64,000 nt of DNA from Ketobacter alkanivorans (GTDB lineage Bacteria; Pseudomonadota; Gammaproteobacteria; Pseudomonadales; Ketobacteraceae): positions 1,889,501 through 1,953,500 of the forward strand of contig NZ_CP022684.1 of NCBI RefSeq assembly GCF_002863865.1, given 5' to 3'. Numbering within the stretch: position 1 is the stretch's first letter; each line of letters begins with the position of its first letter. The notes under the pieces are model-generated. The model had not been told where the DNA came from, ran no database searches, and was given only the letters and a program-made list of their open reading frames with translations. The position numbers were made by a program, and so were the translations under genes. Shown here piece by piece: positions 54,401-63,705 of this stretch.

Positions 54401-55658
54401 TTGGGCCTTGCCACTGCAAGTGCATGGTTTTACTTGAAAACGCCACACCCTCTTTATAGAACTCGACTTTCAAGGGATACCGCTGGCCTGCGACCAGAGC
54501 AATAGTACTGCTGTTGGCTGTGGCTCGACCTGCCGACCATCGGTTGATGATCTGAGTGTTTGCCAGATCCCCCAACCACACCCTTGAGCCATCTTCAGAG
54601 GTGCTGCGAAAAACATAGTTGCCACTTACGTCTGGTTCAATGTACCCCTCCCAACGAATCGAAAAGCCGCTAAAAAACGATCCTGCAGGCCACGTAAATA
54701 TCCCCCAATCGAAAGCGATATTGCTATCTACCCGCTGGAACTGATACCCACCTGAAAGCGTTTCGTTACCCCAGTAGCTGGCAGCCATACCGTTTTGTTG
54801 CGTTGTGTAGTAAAAAGTATCATTTGAAACACCAATAACCTCCCCCGTTGCATCCTGCACGTTCGAGACGGTCACCGTGTAGTTAGTGTTGTTGCTCATA
54901 TTCGAGCCCAACGTAAGCTGAACCTGATAACCCTCATCTGAACGCACAGCGCTTTGTACCGTAACGCTGCCACCACTTTGATTGACCACCGAGTAATTAG
55001 CAGTGTTTTCGGAGGTGACAAGATCCAGAAACTGCTGCCCATTTGCAGAATCGAAATCCACGATGATCCGATTGGATGATCCACAGACAGGGCTAACCAA
55101 TAATAAACGGGGTGGCGCTATGGAGCACAAACTACCGTAGTCTGCATCATCAACAGCACTCGAGTCGTAGTTAACAGAAGCCCCGCCGCCGACACTGATA
55201 GACCCTGCAGCCGTCAGCGCACCATTTATTTGCACGCTGCTTGATCCGTTAACCGTGGCATTGCCTGTGACATAAATCAGCGCATTCACCCTAGCTTGCC
55301 CCGACATCTGAAAATTGCCATTTACAATAACGATCAGGTCTTCAGGGTTTCCACTGGCATTCAAACTACTTGTACCTGATAGCTGCAGGCCGCCATTAAA
55401 ATACAAACGCGTAGTAGTACCACCTGTAGTTAGAGTTCCACCTGACAAATTAGTCGTTGAATAGTGATAATCGCCCGGCCCTAGCGTGTTATTCAACGTT
55501 AACGGTGCAGCCCCGGTAAAGGTAGGCAACACCGGTGCATTGGAGCTGCCGGGGGTGGTGGCGGCTGGCCAGATACTGCCGCAATCTGCAGCCCAAGCAG
55601 CACTATTTGTGAGCATGCAGACAATCAAAGCTATCAGGCGCACACTAGCTCTCCACAT
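51420..55658 (-). CDS. mshQ: MSHA pilus biogenesis protein MshQ
   Basis: 1412 residues with a signal peptide (LIALIVCMLTNSAAWA). A polymer-like beta region (about 45-180) is followed by a PA14-like domain near 295-440 (ASYWGNETLSGGYQFQ, YVFRSTSEDGSRVWLGD). A LamG-like concanavalin domain follows at about 455-665 (ELAITAWIRLDAYG, WHHVAIVYSQTRQSIYLDG). The long C-terminal part, with ETLGAGVTDDVCYQSGG and NNTHG-like loops, fits the MshQ/DUF6701 family. It is the last gene of the MSHA operon, as in Vibrio. PA14 and LamG domains suggest glycan binding, so it may be the tip adhesin; inferred. Confidence 0.85.
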   Translation of the reverse strand: MWRASVRLIALIVCMLTNSAAWAADCGSIWPAATTPGSSNAPVLPTFTGAAPLTLNNTLGPGDYHYSTTNLSGGTLTTGGTTTRLYFNGGLQLSGTSSLNASGNPEDLIVIVNGNFQMSGQARVNALIYVTGNATVNGSSSVQINGALTAAGSISVGGGASVNYDSSAVDDADYGSLCSIAPPRLLLVSPVCGSSNRIIVDFDSANGQQFLDLVTSENTANYSVVNQSGGSVTVQSAVRSDEGYQVQLTLGSNMSNNTNYTVTVSNVQDATGEVIGVSNDTFYYTTQQNGMAASYWGNETLSGGYQFQRVDSNIAFDWGIFTWPAGSFFSGFSIRWEGYIEPDVSGNYVFRSTSEDGSRVWLGDLANTQIINRWSAGRATANSSTIALVAGQRYPLKVEFYKEGVAFSSKTMHLQWQGPSGGSFVDVPNANLYTCVDSFASSTGLVAYYKLEGPTWNGTVGEVLDSSYNRLHGTGVNNPQSVPAQVCNGAQLDGSNLIRVNDNPLLDLTNELAITAWIRLDAYGPDNLKSIFSKDENYEFHINNSGQIFWWWQSTRSGTTTRSFDSGASRITLGNWHHVAIVYSQTRQSIYLDGAEVAFRTYSGETLVTNSDPMEIGADQGITGRRWRGLIDEVKLYDRSLSGAEVLADMNATNPCASILDGFEVTAAATASVCAPTEVTIRALAADGTTYTGFTGPVDISTSSNHGNWSSSGFGTLIPSTDSNDDGAVQYSFAAGDNGQVVLNLSNTHADELTVTATESGGTATGVSSVIAFNENALQINVTDTLGNDFIAGRNHALEVEMLRLDPVSGSCGRFEEYQGDIDLKAWITRSANDAGGVAPEVTGVSLPSATPGADNLTLNFVQGLASTQLLTSDVGQYALNLTDDSSGLVLDINNQPITINASSADYTVRPFAFYLLATTQRATPTNNPAATSAAGSAFIKAGETFDLMARAVVHQGVDDSDDDGVADAGADLSDNAATPAFGNEGESVSLSSTLLLPSPSLAGVVDPGLAGATTISAFSSGAGTASVRFDEVGIIQLDAQLQSGSYLGSSNVTGAIDYVGRFYPDQFLISDDGPQLRDGNDDVSPWTCDFTYQGQGFGFVSEPSITVTAVNVLGATANNYGGAFWSLPLPQHTIELDSASPATGSACLDGVGGIAAGCFTENSSSVTRSWTGADIYDGAAVFSTTAHQFVINKLNDQPDSGDVPWDPLLDYSISSADLTVTETLGAGVTDDVCYQSGGCAAYLIDDIQGTNLRYGRGWIDNTHGSVQTPLIMMLRLQYWDSTGNFVNNSADNGVCLGTVVADTDFGLSAFSGNLDAGETSIAGVSSAAGYSLVSLAAPGYDGSANPNSGSATLTWILDTDTTDNTPGEECGEHWLCYDYNGDGLRQNPYGQAIFGDLSDNKPVLFLRESYR

Positions 55659-56046
55659 TCAGCACCACCGTCAATTGTCGTGAGACATAATCAAGATTCA
55701 CCGGCGAGCCGGCGCTCTGAGCTTGTATATCCAGTTCGTACACTCTGACCGTGCTACCTGCTTCGTTATAATCTGCGCTGCTGCACGTGACTGTCACTTG
55801 AAACCCGTTGATGCTTAGCGTGCCTGTCGCTGCTGCACACGTGTTAGAGCTATTGATCTGATAAGCAGCCCATTCAGCACCTGCTTTAGCCGCCCAGAAA
55901 GCGCGGCTCGATTGCGTGCGGATATCAACGATTCCACTGGACACATTAAGAATCTGCGCCATAGCCCCTACCAATAGAGCAACAACCACAATCATAAATA
56001 TAATGGCTGGTAATGCGATTCCCTTCTGATCTCGTCGCCGACTCAT
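55645..56046 (-). CDS. mshP: MSHA pilus protein MshP (PilX-like minor pilin)
   Basis: 133 residues. Basic leader MSRRRDQKG precedes the hydrophobic helix IALPAIIFMIVVVALLVGA, a class III/PilX-like prepilin start lacking the usual Phe1. SSRAFWAAKAGAEWAAYQI is the typical PilX/MshP N-terminal helix continuation. It overlaps mshO by 4 bp and mshQ by 14 bp, matching the mshO-P-Q order. Assembles into the pilus tip complex, by analogy. Confidence 0.82.
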   Translation of the reverse strand: MSRRRDQKGIALPAIIFMIVVVALLVGAMAQILNVSSGIVDIRTQSSRAFWAAKAGAEWAAYQINSSNTCAAATGTLSINGFQVTVTCSSADYNEAGSTVRVYELDIQAQSAGSPVNLDYVSRQLTVVLNVES

Positions 56047-56912
56047 GATCGGTTCTCGATTGTGATAGAGCGGGTTAGCGTTACGCTTTCTCCAGAATCT
56101 GTCACCTGAACGGTAATAGTCAACATTCCAAAGGTTGCGTCAATCGCGGTATAGCCAAACTGGCAACTGGCAACACCATCCAGAAGCAACGCGGATGACG
56201 ATCCCGATGGCGCCGATGTTGGTTGGGCCGACTGAATGGTATAACCATCGTAACGGGTAATACTGCCACCACTGCACAGGTAACTGGCCGCATTATTTAC
56301 CAGGTAGAAACGCCCGGCGGCAGAACCAAGCGCAAATTGAAACGCAGGCGTCAGCGTAATTTGATTACTGCTCACCGCAGGGCTGACACTGGTTGGCGTA
56401 ATGACATGACTGCCTGCCGGTACCAGCGCTCCTGTACCAAGCCCGCCATACAGATTAATACCCGCTGCCGCCATGGAAGCCGTATTTCCCATAACGATTC
56501 TTGCCCCCGCTGGCATCGTAGGCATGATACCTGGGTGCAACACATCAAACACAGAATCAAGTGAAGAAAAGTCCACAGTAGCCGAAGCTGCCGCTACGGG
56601 GTCAGCTGCAGTCGAGTCGGCTCGCTTTCGGTAACGCCCCCAATCCAGTACCGGCACCCACTCAATCGCGGTGCCACCACTTACCCTAACACTGTATGGA
56701 ACAGCTGCGCGCAGATCCCGCGCCATCATCTGAATGGCCATATCGGTTCGGGCCACCAGGTCTGCGCGACGAGCAGTGGCGACATACCCCAGCATCTGAT
56801 TACCAAGCATGGTAGACACCAGCACAGCCACCACCCCCATCAGCGAGATGGAGATAACCAGCTCCACCAAGGTGAAGCCACGAATGCTAGATACAGGCCG
56901 GTGTGCTTTCAT
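56043..56912 (-). CDS. mshO: MSHA minor pilin MshO (PulJ-like)
   Basis: 289 residues from ATG 56912, giving leader MKAHRPVSSIRG before FTLVELVISISLMGVVAVLV; an earlier in-frame start at 56948 lies inside mshD. Glu5 of the mature pilin (FTLVE) is present. The length and the PulJ-like pattern (TMLGNQMLGYVATARRADLVARTDMAIQMMARDLRAAVP, core DMAIQMMARDLR) fit MshO. Ends in a SITIENRS strand. Part of the minor-pilin set starting pilus assembly. Confidence 0.85.
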   Translation of the reverse strand: MKAHRPVSSIRGFTLVELVISISLMGVVAVLVSTMLGNQMLGYVATARRADLVARTDMAIQMMARDLRAAVPYSVRVSGGTAIEWVPVLDWGRYRKRADSTAADPVAAASATVDFSSLDSVFDVLHPGIMPTMPAGARIVMGNTASMAAAGINLYGGLGTGALVPAGSHVITPTSVSPAVSSNQITLTPAFQFALGSAAGRFYLVNNAASYLCSGGSITRYDGYTIQSAQPTSAPSGSSSALLLDGVASCQFGYTAIDATFGMLTITVQVTDSGESVTLTRSITIENRS

Positions 56913-57393
56913 AATCAGTTCGATAGCCAGTGACGCTGGTGGTCTCATTTAAAGGGCTGGTGATGTTAACAACCACACTCAGGGCGCAGTTGGTTGGCAC
57001 AGTACCAAGATCACCGGCATCTATACTCTGAACAGAGATCGAAACACTGTAACCGGACAACCCGCTGACACTTGCCCCGTTGGGTAGCGTTATACTGCTA
57101 CTTGAATAATTATGGTAATCACACACGTTGTTGAAGTTCTCCCGATTACCACTGGGAGCAGCAGGGCAAACGGTGCCCGATGGATCAAGATACGGTTTCA
57201 GCAATGCTTCTTCCAAATATGATTCTGCCAGTGAAATAGCCTGTGTGCGCACCATGGGATCGGAGCTGCGTCCGACAATAGAAGAATAAGCCGTCATCAA
57301 CCCCACCACGAGCACACCGGCGATGGCGATGGCCATCACTAATTCAACCAAGGTTGTACCCTGCTGGCGTGGAATGAAAGGTCTACTGCACAT
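56887..57393 (-). CDS. mshD: MSHA minor pilin MshD (GspI/PilV-like)
   Basis: 168 residues from ATG 57393, overlapping mshC by 11 bp and mshO by 26 bp. The leader MCSRPFIPRQQG precedes TTLVELVMAIAIAGVLVVGL, where Thr replaces Phe1 but Glu5 is kept. AISLAESYLEEALLKPY is the conserved follow-on of MshD. The C-terminal domain has three Cys that may form disulfides. Position between mshC and mshO supports the call. Confidence 0.85.
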   Translation of the reverse strand: MCSRPFIPRQQGTTLVELVMAIAIAGVLVVGLMTAYSSIVGRSSDPMVRTQAISLAESYLEEALLKPYLDPSGTVCPAAPSGNRENFNNVCDYHNYSSSSITLPNGASVSGLSGYSVSISVQSIDAGDLGTVPTNCALSVVVNITSPLNETTSVTGYRTDYESTPACI

Positions 57394-57871
57394 AGCCTGT
57401 CGCACCCTCCACCGTAATCACGTATGCCCCCACAGTAATTTGTGCTGCACTCCCCAGCACCGCCAGACTACTGTTCATGGCTCGGCCACGTCCGTCAAAT
57501 AGTAATGGATCTACCGTCGCAGAATAAGTCGTACCGGTCGGCAATGCATCAAGTTCAGTAAATCCTGATTCAAAATCACCAGGGTTAACAATATCTGCCG
57601 CCACAAAGCCATTCGTGCTATCGCAGTCACTATCAACGGACACACGAAATCCGCTGGCAGTAAAATCGATCTGCGTTATACAACCACTACCTGCAGCCTT
57701 GGCCTGAGCGTAACGAGTGGCCTTCAGAACATCGTCGTAGAAGGTTCTGATTTCATACACATCACTGGAAGCAAAACGGGGTCCGACTACAACAGCCAGG
57801 ACCCCGATAATGGTGATTACAGTGATGAGCTCGATTAGGGTGAAGCCATTTTTCGATCCAGCACTAGTCAT
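57383..57871 (-). CDS. mshC: MSHA minor pilin MshC (GspH-like)
   Basis: 162 residues. Short leader MTSAGSKNG then FTLIELITVITIIGVLAVVV, a standard type IV prepilin N-terminus with Glu5. The GspH-like pattern DVLKATRYAQAKAAGSGC and LFDGRGRAMN places it as MshC. It follows mshA by 14 bp. Confidence 0.86.
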   Translation of the reverse strand: MTSAGSKNGFTLIELITVITIIGVLAVVVGPRFASSDVYEIRTFYDDVLKATRYAQAKAAGSGCITQIDFTASGFRVSVDSDCDSTNGFVAADIVNPGDFESGFTELDALPTGTTYSATVDPLLFDGRGRAMNSSLAVLGSAAQITVGAYVITVEGATGYVQ

Positions 57872-57885
57872 CGTCTCACACGGTG

Positions 57886-58350
57886 TTAACAGCCCGCAAC
57901 GGCACTAAACGCAGGAGCACCACCATTAGGCGCTGCTGTATAAGTAAACGAACAAGCTCCATTGGTTACACTTATCACGCCCGCACTGTCCTGAGCACAT
58001 GTGAAATCTGTGGCGAGCTGTGCAGCGGTGCATATATCACCCGCTAAAGTGTTGGTTCTATCTGCATCCAAGGTTCCTGTTGGGTAGCCATATACCATGG
58101 CGATAGCTTCCCCTTCCAGTGTGACGGTAGCTGTAGCTGCACTCGCATCACAGGCAGCGGAAGCCAAACAAGCAGCATGAGAAATCGCAGATGCTGACTT
58201 AGCCGAACCCAACGCACCTTCCGTTGCAGCCCGCTCAGCATCGCCGCTCAAATCAGCAAACCGAGGCAGCGCGAACGCAGAAAGAATGCCCAAGATCACG
58301 ATGACCATGATGAGTTCGATTAACGTAAAACCCGATTGTTGCTTTTTCAT
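57886..58350 (-). CDS. mshA: MSHA major pilin MshA
   Basis: 154 residues, leader MKKQQSG and mature start FTLIELIMVIVILGILSAFA with Glu5, the processed type IV pilin N-terminus. ALPRFADLSGDAERAATEGA is typical of MshA. Two Cys near the end (NGACSFTY and the final Cys) can form the D-region disulfide. A good AGAGG ribosome site and position between mshB and mshC fit the major subunit. MSHA pili serve surface landing and biofilm formation in Vibrio. Confidence 0.9.
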   Translation of the reverse strand: MKKQQSGFTLIELIMVIVILGILSAFALPRFADLSGDAERAATEGALGSAKSASAISHAACLASAACDASAATATVTLEGEAIAMVYGYPTGTLDADRTNTLAGDICTAAQLATDFTCAQDSAGVISVTNGACSFTYTAAPNGGAPAFSAVAGC

Positions 58351-58386
58351 TGTTCTACCTCTTGAGATAAGACTAAATTCGAATCA

Positions 58387-58965
58387 TTAATTGATGGTGG
58401 TAATTACTTCGCCCGTCCTGGCGTTGTAAACGATGTTGTCACCCTTATCGGTACGCCGATAAAGAAAACGACAATTGCCGTTTACGGTATCCACTAAATA
58501 ATCAGAGTTGGCCGCCACACTGGCAGAAACCGAAGGTGCATTCGCAACCAACACCCCTCTCCAAATTCGTACACAACGTTCGGAACTATCCATTACGTCA
58601 CTGTTGTTAGAGCCCGCACCCTGACCAACATCGGTAGGCCAGCCTTCGGAGCTGGTGGCCACATCATCATTGCCAAAGCCATCCACACCATCCACGGCCA
58701 AGGAATCTCCATTGGCAACCCACTGACTTCGCACCAGCACCACAGCCGACGCCATCGCGCCACCGGCACCGAACACCGCAGCCTCATGAGCATTGTCATA
58801 AGTGTCCAGCATTCGTGGCAAAGCTACTGCAGCCAGAATCGAAATTAGCGCGATCACCACCACCATTTCAATGAGGGTGAAGCCTTGGTTGCTAATAGTG
58901 CCCTTAAGGTTGTCCGTTAAAGTCTTTGTTTTCACAACGTTTCTTGAATTCAGGGTTTGTTTCAT
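58387..58965 (-). CDS. mshB: MSHA minor pilin MshB-like
   Basis: 192 residues. The leader is unusually long (28 residues to QG before FTLIEMVVVIALISILAAVA); no later ATG is available, so either a long leader or an unnoticed alternative start is used. Mature part includes ALPRMLDTYDNAHEAAVFGAGG and a GNCRFLYRRTDKGDNIVYN segment like MshB. It lies just upstream of mshA, as in Vibrio. Transcribed with the pilins. Confidence 0.82.
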   Translation of the reverse strand: MKQTLNSRNVVKTKTLTDNLKGTISNQGFTLIEMVVVIALISILAAVALPRMLDTYDNAHEAAVFGAGGAMASAVVLVRSQWVANGDSLAVDGVDGFGNDDVATSSEGWPTDVGQGAGSNNSDVMDSSERCVRIWRGVLVANAPSVSASVAANSDYLVDTVNGNCRFLYRRTDKGDNIVYNARTGEVITTIN

Positions 58966-59034
58966 AACTATAGTCCAGAATTTCTATGGCACATGCCGTT
59001 TAACGATTCTTTACAACCTTCCATCACGATTTGA

Positions 59035-60255
59035 TTAACGCTTCATCGCAGATCCCAGCTCCCACATCGGTAAGAACACGCCCAACGCCAACACCAACAC
59101 AAGAATTCCCAGAAAAACCAAAACGATAGGCTCAATGGCGTCAGCTAATCCTTTAAGGTCGTAATCTACCTCTTCATCGTAGAAATCCGCCACATCGTGT
59201 AACAACTTGTCCAAAGAGCCGGTCTCTTCACCAATTGCAATCATCTGAAGCACCAGATCGGAGAAAATACCCGCCGCAGATGAGGTACGCGCCAATGAAT
59301 CGCCACGCTCAACCCCCCGCCGAATGGAATCAATGTTCGTTGCAATGTATTCGTTTCCGACCGTAGGGCCGACTATGGTCAGCGCTTGCAAAACCGGCAC
59401 GCCGGATTCGAAGGTCATGGCAAAACTGCGCGCAAAACGGGACAGGGCTATCTTCTCAAAAATTCCGCCAATAACAGGTAACTTGAGTTTCGCCTGATCC
59501 CACCACAGGCGCCCCTTGGGCGTGTTGATGTAATGCAGAAACCCAAATATGGTGCCGCCAATAACCCCAAACACCAGCCACCAGTACTCCACTGTGAAAT
59601 TGGAAACCGCCACCAGTATTTGCGTAGGCATAGGCAGTTCAGCCCCCACCTTGGAGAATACTTTTGCGAACTGGGGGATAACGAACATATTTACAATCAT
59701 CATGGCAACAAACATGGCTCCCATTACAAACATGGGGTAGCGCATTGCCTGAGTCATTCGATTACGGGTGTCTCGCTCCATTTCAATGTGAGATATCAGC
59801 TTGGAAAATGCATCCTCCAAGCGCCCCGTGTTTTCTCCCACGTGAATCATGCTGATGAACATTGAATTAAAAATCTTGCTGTGAGCACTCATGGCATTCG
59901 CCAGGCTCGAGCCAGTGGCCAGACGCACATTCACATCCGACAATGCCTCTTTAATCTGTTCGGACTTGCTGATTTCGGTCAGCCCCGCAATCGCCTGTAT
60001 TATCGGTATACCCGCGCGCGTCAAGGCTCGCATTTGCCGACACAACATAATCAGGTCATCGTATGTAACCTTTTTCTGAAATGAGATCTTCAGCGCCGCA
60101 GCAGCTTTGCTTTTTACTTCCGCCTCGGTAATCGCAACCGGGATAATAGACTGATTCTGCAACTGGATAGCCGCAGCCTGGGCATTGGTAGCTTCCAGCT
60201 TGCCGGAAACTTCCCCCCCCTGAGCATTGCGACCACGATAGTTGAACGTCTGCAT
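59035..60255 (-). CDS. mshG: MSHA platform protein MshG (GspF/PilC-like)
   Basis: 406 residues with two GspF domains (about 65-190 and 270-400) and three membrane segments, for example PMFVMGAMFVAMMIVNMFVIP. TQAMRYPMFVMG and SLDKLLHDVADFYDEEVD are typical of the family. It forms the inner-membrane base that the MshE ATPase drives. It starts 3 bp after mshE and ends 70 bp before mshB, leaving no room for mshF. Confidence 0.92.
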   Translation of the reverse strand: MQTFNYRGRNAQGGEVSGKLEATNAQAAAIQLQNQSIIPVAITEAEVKSKAAAALKISFQKKVTYDDLIMLCRQMRALTRAGIPIIQAIAGLTEISKSEQIKEALSDVNVRLATGSSLANAMSAHSKIFNSMFISMIHVGENTGRLEDAFSKLISHIEMERDTRNRMTQAMRYPMFVMGAMFVAMMIVNMFVIPQFAKVFSKVGAELPMPTQILVAVSNFTVEYWWLVFGVIGGTIFGFLHYINTPKGRLWWDQAKLKLPVIGGIFEKIALSRFARSFAMTFESGVPVLQALTIVGPTVGNEYIATNIDSIRRGVERGDSLARTSSAAGIFSDLVLQMIAIGEETGSLDKLLHDVADFYDEEVDYDLKGLADAIEPIVLVFLGILVLVLALGVFLPMWELGSAMKR

Positions 60256-60258
60256 GGG

Positions 60259-61971
60259 TTAACGATCTTCCAGCGATGCGGTTATCTTGAAGACTTCCTG
60301 AACCGAGGTAACACCCATCCGTGCGTAATCCAAAGCACACTGACTCAAGCTGCGAAAATGTGGATTGTCAGCAGCGGCACGAGCAAATTCAGCGGCATCT
60401 CCCTTGCGCAAGGCGTACAACAGATTTTCATCCATCTCCAGTAATTCATAGACACCTATGCGGCCTGAGTAGCCCGTATTGTTGCAGTGGTGACAACCGG
60501 TTCCTTTATGGAACTTGGCATCCAGTGCCGTACTGTCAATATGGCCCAACCAGGTCAGTTCCTGGGAGCTTAATTCATAAGGCTGCTTACAATGCTCACA
60601 TATCTTTCGCACCAAACGCTGAGCGATTACGGCTCGCAACGACGATGCCACCAAAAATGCATCACACCCCATATCAATAAGGCGCATTGCCGTAGAAACG
60701 GAATCATTGGTGTGTAATGTGGACAACACCATGTGCCCCGTCATCGCTGCACGCAAGCCAATTTCCGCGGTTTCGTGATCCCGCATCTCCCCCACCAAGA
60801 TCACATCGGGATCCTGGCGCAGCGCGGTTCGCAAAACCGATGAAAAGGTTAACCCAATTTTGGAACTGATCTGAACCTGATTAATACGCGGCAATCTATA
60901 TTCAATCGGATCCTCTGCGGTAATCACTTTTCGCTCAGGAATATTTAATTTGCTCAACGCCGCATACAACGTTGTGGTTTTACCGCTGCCTGTAGGCCCG
61001 GTAACCAACACCATGCCATAAGGGCGCTCAATCAGATTTTCGAATCGATGAAGAATAGTTTCAGGCATGCCCAGTTTATCCATGGAAAGCATACCCGCTG
61101 ATTGATCCAGCAAACGCATAACCACACATTCGCCGTAAGGAACCGGCAAGGTGGACAAGCGCACATCGATGCTTTTTCCCAGCACACGCACATTGAAGCG
61201 GCCATCCTGTGGCAGGCGCTTCTCAGATATATCCAAGCCCGACATGATTTTTAAGCGAGATACAAGGGCAGGCGCAATACGACGCTCCTTCATCACTTGC
61301 TCTTGCAGCTCGCCATCAATACGCAAACGCACACGCAACACTTGCTCATCAGGTTCGATGTGAATATCCGAGGCGCGCACCTGTACGGCATCTTCAAAAA
61401 TACTCTGCAGCAGACGCACCACCGGTGCCTCTGCGGTATCCGTGGTTGTGGCCAGGCTTTCCAGATCGAAGTCCGTACTTTCCAGTTCAGAATCCAGCTC
61501 CACTGCAATGGAGGCGATCTGTTCTGAACGTCGATAGGAGCGATCCATCGCGCTTAGCAATTCCTGCTCTTTGACAAAAGCAGGATGCACGGGGCGCTTC
61601 AGAATTCGTTGCAGTTCATCGATGGCTATCAGATCAAGAGGATCAGCCATGCCAACCAGGATGCCGTCTGGCTGCTCTGCTAAAAGTATCGCACGGAAAC
61701 GCCGGGAGTAAGTTTCCGGCATCATCCTGATCAGCTCACTGTTTAGGCGAAACCGAGCCAAATCAACAAAGGGATAGCCAAAATGATTGGCCATGGTCTG
61801 CAGCATTTGGCCTTCGGTGACAAAGCCAAGATCCACCACCACCTTGCCGATTTTCTTACCGGTTCGCTTCTGTTCATCCAGTGCTTTTTTTAGCTGTTCA
61901 TCAACTATCAAGCCTTTGGATACAAGCAAATCACCAATGCGGACTTTCGGTGGTGCCTTTGAGGGTTCCAT
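60259..61971 (-). CDS. mshE: MSHA pilus extension ATPase MshE
   Basis: 570 residues. The N-terminal MshEN domain has tandem motifs RIGDLLVSKGLIVDEQLKKA and KIGKVVVDLGFVTEGQMLQT, the pattern known to bind c-di-GMP. The ATPase core has Walker A GPTGSGKTTTLY, the Asp box and Walker B region VILVGEMRDHETAE, and a C4 zinc module (CEHC ... CHHC). It powers pilus extension in response to c-di-GMP in Vibrio. It begins 3 bp after mshL without the mshM and mshN genes that usually separate them. Confidence 0.94.
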   Translation of the reverse strand: MEPSKAPPKVRIGDLLVSKGLIVDEQLKKALDEQKRTGKKIGKVVVDLGFVTEGQMLQTMANHFGYPFVDLARFRLNSELIRMMPETYSRRFRAILLAEQPDGILVGMADPLDLIAIDELQRILKRPVHPAFVKEQELLSAMDRSYRRSEQIASIAVELDSELESTDFDLESLATTTDTAEAPVVRLLQSIFEDAVQVRASDIHIEPDEQVLRVRLRIDGELQEQVMKERRIAPALVSRLKIMSGLDISEKRLPQDGRFNVRVLGKSIDVRLSTLPVPYGECVVMRLLDQSAGMLSMDKLGMPETILHRFENLIERPYGMVLVTGPTGSGKTTTLYAALSKLNIPERKVITAEDPIEYRLPRINQVQISSKIGLTFSSVLRTALRQDPDVILVGEMRDHETAEIGLRAAMTGHMVLSTLHTNDSVSTAMRLIDMGCDAFLVASSLRAVIAQRLVRKICEHCKQPYELSSQELTWLGHIDSTALDAKFHKGTGCHHCNNTGYSGRIGVYELLEMDENLLYALRKGDAAEFARAAADNPHFRSLSQCALDYARMGVTSVQEVFKITASLEDR

Positions 61972-61974
61972 CGC

Positions 61975-63705
61975 TTACTGAGCCTCCGCCGAGCTATCTT
62001 CTGCTGATCCCTCACCTTCATTATCCTCTTCGTCTTGCTGAATAGGGGATTGATTCAGATTGGGAAAATAAGGTTGGAAGCGCTCTTCTATTGCATCAAC
62101 CTCCTGCGCATAACCGCTATCATCGACAACGTAGGGCTTAAGCAGAATAACCAGTTCGCTTTTGGTTTTACGCTGCAGCTTCTGACTGAAGAGCAAATCA
62201 CCAATCAGGGGTATATCCCCCAGAAAAGGTATTTGTGAGGTCTCCTCTTTGAAACTGTCCTGCATCAAACCACCGATCACCACTACCTGACCACTGAGAG
62301 CACGGACAATGCTGTCAGTTTCACGAATGGTGCTAAAGGCCAGCGGCAACGACAAAGCATCATCTCCCAGGCCTATATCCTTGCGCTTTTCAACGACTTC
62401 AGAAATAGAGGGGTGTACATGAAGGATAACCTCACCGGTATCCGAAATTTGCGGCGTCACATCCAATGCGATACCCGAAAAGAAAGGGGTTAAAGTAATA
62501 TCTGGCGTATCACTAACAGTTGATGACGTAGTAGTGGTTGTGCTGGATATGTCGGTTACGAAGAACTCATCCGAGCCAACTTTAATAACGGCTTTTTGAT
62601 TGTTAAGAGTGGAAATACGCGGACTGGACAACACCTTCACATTGCCCTGCAATTCAAGCAGATTCAACACCGCAGTGAAATCCGTAAAGTTCGCACCTAA
62701 CGTGAAGACGCCACCAATCAGGGACACATTCTCACTTACCAGGGAACTAAAATCTGCCTGATCCAGGCCAGCTGCCACTCTGTTGTCGCTGGTCTCCAGG
62801 CTACCATTATAACCCTCACCAAAAGTGTCCCAGCGAATGCCTGTGGCATAGCCCTGCGATAACTCCACCTCTAGTATTTTCGCTTCAATCAAAACCTGCT
62901 GTTTCAGGCTAAGCTGTGCACTGTCCAGAAAGTTCTGGGCCTCACGCAACTCTGATGGCAGCGCTCTCACTACCGCGATCCCCGACACCGGATCTACCAC
63001 CACACTGCGGCCATCACCGCCGCCTACAATCATGCTGAGTACGTTCTGCAATTGCTGCCAGAATGCACTATTGCTTTCTGTCTTAATATTACTGCTCTGT
63101 TGCACTTCAGTTTCGCGGGAGCTGCTGGTGCTGCTGCCATTACTATCATCCTGCCCGGTAGTACTGACCTGACCACTGCTAACAGAGGTAGTGGATACAC
63201 CCAAACGATTTATATTCAAGTAGTTAATTCTAAACACCCGGCTCTGCATGGTTTTTGGCAGGATCTGGTAGCCATAAGGTTTGCGTACAAAATCGAAACC
63301 ATAGGCATCGCGTACCGCTTTCAGAGTTTCTTCCAAGTTCACGTTGCGTAAGCGAATCGATATATTGCCGGTAACATCAGGATGCACAATCATGTTAACG
63401 GAGGTTCCATGCACCAAGCTCATAAAAAACTGACGTGCTGGAGTATCCGCAGCCGTCACATCAAAGCGAGGCATCTTCACCTCTTGCCTGCGGGCTGCCC
63501 TGGCAGCGGGCTTTGCCTGTGTGTTTGGCTGTTGCTGTGCAGCAGGCGCTGCAGCCTGAGGATTTGCTTCTGGTGCAGGCTTAGTGGCCGCAGGTTTGGC
63601 CTGGGCAGGCTGTGACTCTGACGTTGGCTTATACCAGGAGGCACAACTGGCAAGCATCACAATGCTCACCAGCGCGACAAAGGCCCGTTTTATTTCATTC
63701 ATCAT
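61975..63705 (-). CDS. mshL: MSHA outer-membrane secretin MshL
   Basis: 576 residues, lipoprotein signal ending LASC (Cys21), then an Ala/Gln/Pro-rich linker. An STN/N0-like domain ([20 protein letters not shown]) is followed by a Ser/Thr-rich insertion and the secretin core ([30 protein letters not shown], core [15 protein letters not shown]; ending VVIGGLMQD and [15 protein letters not shown]). It forms the pilus exit pore. It overlaps mshK by 11 bp. Confidence 0.94.
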   Translation of the reverse strand: MMNEIKRAFVALVSIVMLASCASWYKPTSESQPAQAKPAATKPAPEANPQAAAPAAQQQPNTQAKPAARAARRQEVKMPRFDVTAADTPARQFFMSLVHGTSVNMIVHPDVTGNISIRLRNVNLEETLKAVRDAYGFDFVRKPYGYQILPKTMQSRVFRINYLNINRLGVSTTSVSSGQVSTTGQDDSNGSSTSSSRETEVQQSSNIKTESNSAFWQQLQNVLSMIVGGGDGRSVVVDPVSGIAVVRALPSELREAQNFLDSAQLSLKQQVLIEAKILEVELSQGYATGIRWDTFGEGYNGSLETSDNRVAAGLDQADFSSLVSENVSLIGGVFTLGANFTDFTAVLNLLELQGNVKVLSSPRISTLNNQKAVIKVGSDEFFVTDISSTTTTTSSTVSDTPDITLTPFFSGIALDVTPQISDTGEVILHVHPSISEVVEKRKDIGLGDDALSLPLAFSTIRETDSIVRALSGQVVVIGGLMQDSFKEETSQIPFLGDIPLIGDLLFSQKLQRKTKSELVILLKPYVVDDSGYAQEVDAIEERFQPYFPNLNQSPIQQDEEDNEGEGSAEDSSAEAQ

